Assembly (NCBI RefSeq): GCF_002944315.1
Contig: NZ_CP024314.1
Span: 682,001-746,000 of the forward strand
Direction of reading: 5' to 3'
DNA from: Rhizobium sp. NXC24
GTDB taxonomy: Bacteria; Pseudomonadota; Alphaproteobacteria; Rhizobiales; Rhizobiaceae
DNA: 64,000 bases
The notes beneath the pieces are model-generated. The model had not been told where the DNA came from and did not search any database. It was given only the letters and a program-made list of their open reading frames with translations. This document shows positions 62,133 to 64,000 of this stretch, piece by piece. The position numbers were made by a program, and so were the translations under genes. Numbering within the stretch: the first letter of the stretch is position 1; the number at the start of each line of letters is the position of its first letter.

Positions 62133-63278
62133 ATGACCAGCCTCGAACTGCGACAGATCAATAAGAACTATGGTGCATACCATGCATTGCGCGGGATCGA
62201 CCTTGCCGTGGAGCAGGGCGAGTTCATCGTCATGGTCGGACCTTCCGGCTGCGGCAAGTCGACCCTGCTTAAGACCATTGCCGGTCTGGAAGGGATTTCG
62301 TCCGGCCAGATCCTGATCAATGGCCGCGACGTCAGCAAGGAAGAGCCGGGGGATCGTGGCATCGCCATGGTTTTCCAGTCCTATGCCCTTTACCCGCATA
62401 TGACCGTGGCGGAGAACATGGGCTTTGGCCTGCGCATGGCCAAGCGGCCCAAGGCAGAAATCGATGCCGCCGTCGCACGCGCCGCCAAGATCCTGCGCAT
62501 CACCGATCAGCTTGAGAAGCGGCCCAAGCAATTATCCGGCGGCCAGCGGCAGCGCGTTGCCATCGGCCGTGCCATTACCCGTTCTCCCGACGTGTTCCTC
62601 TTCGATGAACCACTCTCGAATCTCGACGCGGCGCTGAGGACGCAGATGCGCGTCGAATTGAGCAGCCTGCATACGGAACTCGGCGCGACCATGGTCTACG
62701 TAACCCACGATCAGGTGGAGGCCATGACCATGGCGAGCCGGATCGTGGTGCTGAACCAGGGTGTGATCGAACAGGTAGGCTCACCGCTGGAGCTCTACCG
62801 AAATCCGGAAAATCTCTTCGTTGCGGGCTTCCTTGGGGCTCCGAGAATGAACTTCCTTGCCGTAACCGTGGACGAAGTCTCCGGTCGAGAGGTTCGGGTC
62901 TCTGCTCCAGGCATCGTCCCGCTGACGGTCGAATTGTCCGATGGAGTGGCCCTGCAGAAGGGCGCCGATCTGACGCTGGGTGTCCGGCCGGAAAACATAT
63001 CGATCGTCACCGACGTCGCGCATGGTGGTGCGATCGAAGGGCAGGTGCAACTGGTTGAGCACCTCGGTCGCGAGACCATCCTCTATGTTGATGCCGGCAG
63101 CCTGCGTACCATCGCCTCGGAAAGCGGCACCGGAAATATCACCGTCCAGCTTAGCTATGTCGCGCCGTTCACATCTGGCCAGGCTGTGGCTCTGAAGCTC
63201 GACGCCAGGGAGCTCTATCTCTTCTCATCGATCGGCGGACGCACGATCAGTGCCCGCAAAACCATCATAGACAAATGA
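62133..63278 (+). CDS. Sugar ABC transporter ATPase, UgpC/MsmK/MalK type
   Basis: 381 aa. Walker A GPSGCGKST, Q-loop FQSYALYPHMTVAENMGFGL, signature LSGGQRQR, Walker B VFLFDEPLSNLD, switch YVTHDQVEAMTMA, then the MalK-type TOBE regulatory domain (about 235-381; LGVRPENISIV, HLGRETILYVD). ATPase of the importer, inner face of the cytoplasmic membrane. The stop codon overlaps the start of the GH42 gene by 4 nt (ATGA). Confidence 0.93.
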   Translation: MTSLELRQINKNYGAYHALRGIDLAVEQGEFIVMVGPSGCGKSTLLKTIAGLEGISSGQILINGRDVSKEEPGDRGIAMVFQSYALYPHMTVAENMGFGLRMAKRPKAEIDAAVARAAKILRITDQLEKRPKQLSGGQRQRVAIGRAITRSPDVFLFDEPLSNLDAALRTQMRVELSSLHTELGATMVYVTHDQVEAMTMASRIVVLNQGVIEQVGSPLELYRNPENLFVAGFLGAPRMNFLAVTVDEVSGREVRVSAPGIVPLTVELSDGVALQKGADLTLGVRPENISIVTDVAHGGAIEGQVQLVEHLGRETILYVDAGSLRTIASESGTGNITVQLSYVAPFTSGQAVALKLDARELYLFSSIGGRTISARKTIIDK

Positions 63279-64000
63279 ATTCGGGAAATAAGACCGTGTC
63301 TGACAAGAACATTGCTGCGACCCCATCCGCTTGGAATACCGTTAAAACCGACCGCTTTCTCGTCGGTGCCCCGCATTATCCCGAGCATGTCGACGAAAGC
63401 TACTGGGAGCGCGATGCCGAACGCATGGCGAAGGCGGGCTTCAACGTGGTGAGAATGGCGGAATTCGCCTGGCATATCCTCGAGCCCAGGCTTGGCACCT
63501 TTGATTTTGATCTGTTCGACCGCGCCATAGCCATGCTCGGGCGGCACGGGATCGATACCATCATGTGCACGCCTACGGCCACGCCGCCGCGCTGGCTGAC
63601 CGTTGCTCATCCGGAGATCCTGCGCGTGGACGGCAAAGGCCGTCCCATGAGCCATGGATCGCGTCAGCATTGCGATACGGCAAGCCCTGTGTTCCGCGAA
63701 CACAGCCGGCGCATTACCAAGACAATGGCCGAACACTATCGAAACAATCCGCATGTTGTCGGCTGGCAGACCGACAATGAGCTAAACACGAGCATGCCGG
63801 AGAGCTATTCAAAGGGGACATTGAGCGAATTTCAGATCTTTCTCGCCGAGAAGTACGGCGATATTGGCAAGCTGAACGCTGCATGGGGCGGTGACTTCTG
63901 GGCAACTGCCTATGATAGTTTCGACCAGGTCGTGCTTCCGATCGAATTCGGCCCGACCTTCCCCAGTCCCGGCCATGTGCAGGATTACCACCGCTTCCTT
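63275..64000 (+). CDS. GH42 beta-galactosidase, C-terminus cut by window edge
   Basis: Open from ATG at 63275 to the window end (242 codons of about 640-690). N-terminal barrel: LVGAPHYPEHVDESYWERDA, NVVRMAEFAWHILEPRLGTF, CTPTATPPRWLTVAHPEILR and GWQTDNELN, where the Asn-Glu pair (Glu about residue 169) is the acid/base. No signal peptide, so cytoplasmic. It would split imported beta-galactosides. An in-frame GTG at 63296 is an alternative start. Last gene visible of the ROK-controlled operon, comparable to lac-type operons of Agrobacterium/Rhizobium. Confidence 0.9.
   Translation, partial: MNSGNKTVSDKNIAATPSAWNTVKTDRFLVGAPHYPEHVDESYWERDAERMAKAGFNVVRMAEFAWHILEPRLGTFDFDLFDRAIAMLGRHGIDTIMCTPTATPPRWLTVAHPEILRVDGKGRPMSHGSRQHCDTASPVFREHSRRITKTMAEHYRNNPHVVGWQTDNELNTSMPESYSKGTLSEFQIFLAEKYGDIGKLNAAWGGDFWATAYDSFDQVVLPIEFGPTFPSPGHVQDYHRFL

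Noticed and set aside
1..64000. tRNA, rRNA, CRISPR array, insertion sequence or prophage
   Set aside because: No cloverleaf-like CCA-end genes, no repeated spacer pattern, and no transposase, integrase or phage-type protein noticed while reading both strands; low-level repeats are only the operators listed.

Overview
The window looks like chromosome or chromid sequence of a fast-growing Rhizobiaceae bacterium (Rhizobium or a close relative). The evidence is GC-rich coding sequence, a dctB-dctD/dctA C4-dicarboxylate locus with a sigma-54 promoter, an aerobic cobF-cobM cobalamin block, a mocDEF (rhizopine-type) oxygenase operon, a RopA-type alphaproteobacterial porin, EcfG-type general-stress promoters, and many ABC sugar importers each with its own regulator. 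No rRNA, tRNA, insertion sequence, phage or CRISPR array was seen.

Layout. 1-2701: end-truncated EmrB drug exporter with its EmrA adaptor (minus strand). 2794-7600: dctD and dctB (minus) divergent from dctA (plus), with a perfect DctD-type operator and a -24/-12 promoter between them. 7684-11691: a compact stress island (signal-anchored protein, small membrane protein, BON, MgtC, CBS and Pcm proteins), most units preceded by GGAAC-N16-NGTT promoter matches. 11743-13433: orphan LacI regulator plus Nudix hydrolase. 13453-18803: MacAB/DevBCA-type efflux operon divergent from a 7-TM AraC regulator. 19079-25771: AraC-controlled polyol (probably ribitol) uptake and catabolism operon. 25814-33882: GntR-controlled peptide-type ABC importer carrying two DapA-family lyase genes, one of which seems to have a start-proximal frameshift. 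34084-40039: LacI-controlled ribose-type importer with twin operators. 40131-47267: cobFGHIJ, cobK (inverted), cobLM. 47387-54909: IolI-like isomerase and LacI regulator (minus) divergent from mocD-mocE-mocF, a diverged PanB homologue, purU and folD. 54910-56747: a LacI gene remnant, a long leader and a porin. 56773-57384: TetR regulator. 57586-64000: ROK repressor divergent from a CUT1 sugar importer ending in a GH42 beta-galactosidase cut by the window edge.

How the genes work together. Most of the window is a scavenging repertoire: each importer sits beside a regulator, and candidate operators can be read for several of them. The most unusual module is 47387-54909. An oxygenase, a Rieske ferredoxin and a reductase (MocDEF) share an operon with three C1/folate-related genes, and a shared palindrome ties the operon to the LacI regulator and to an inositol-type isomerase gene. 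The simplest reading is oxidative demethylation of a methylated cyclitol or related compound, with folate-linked disposal of the released C1 unit. The PanB homologue there lacks the usual metal ligands, so its reaction is open.
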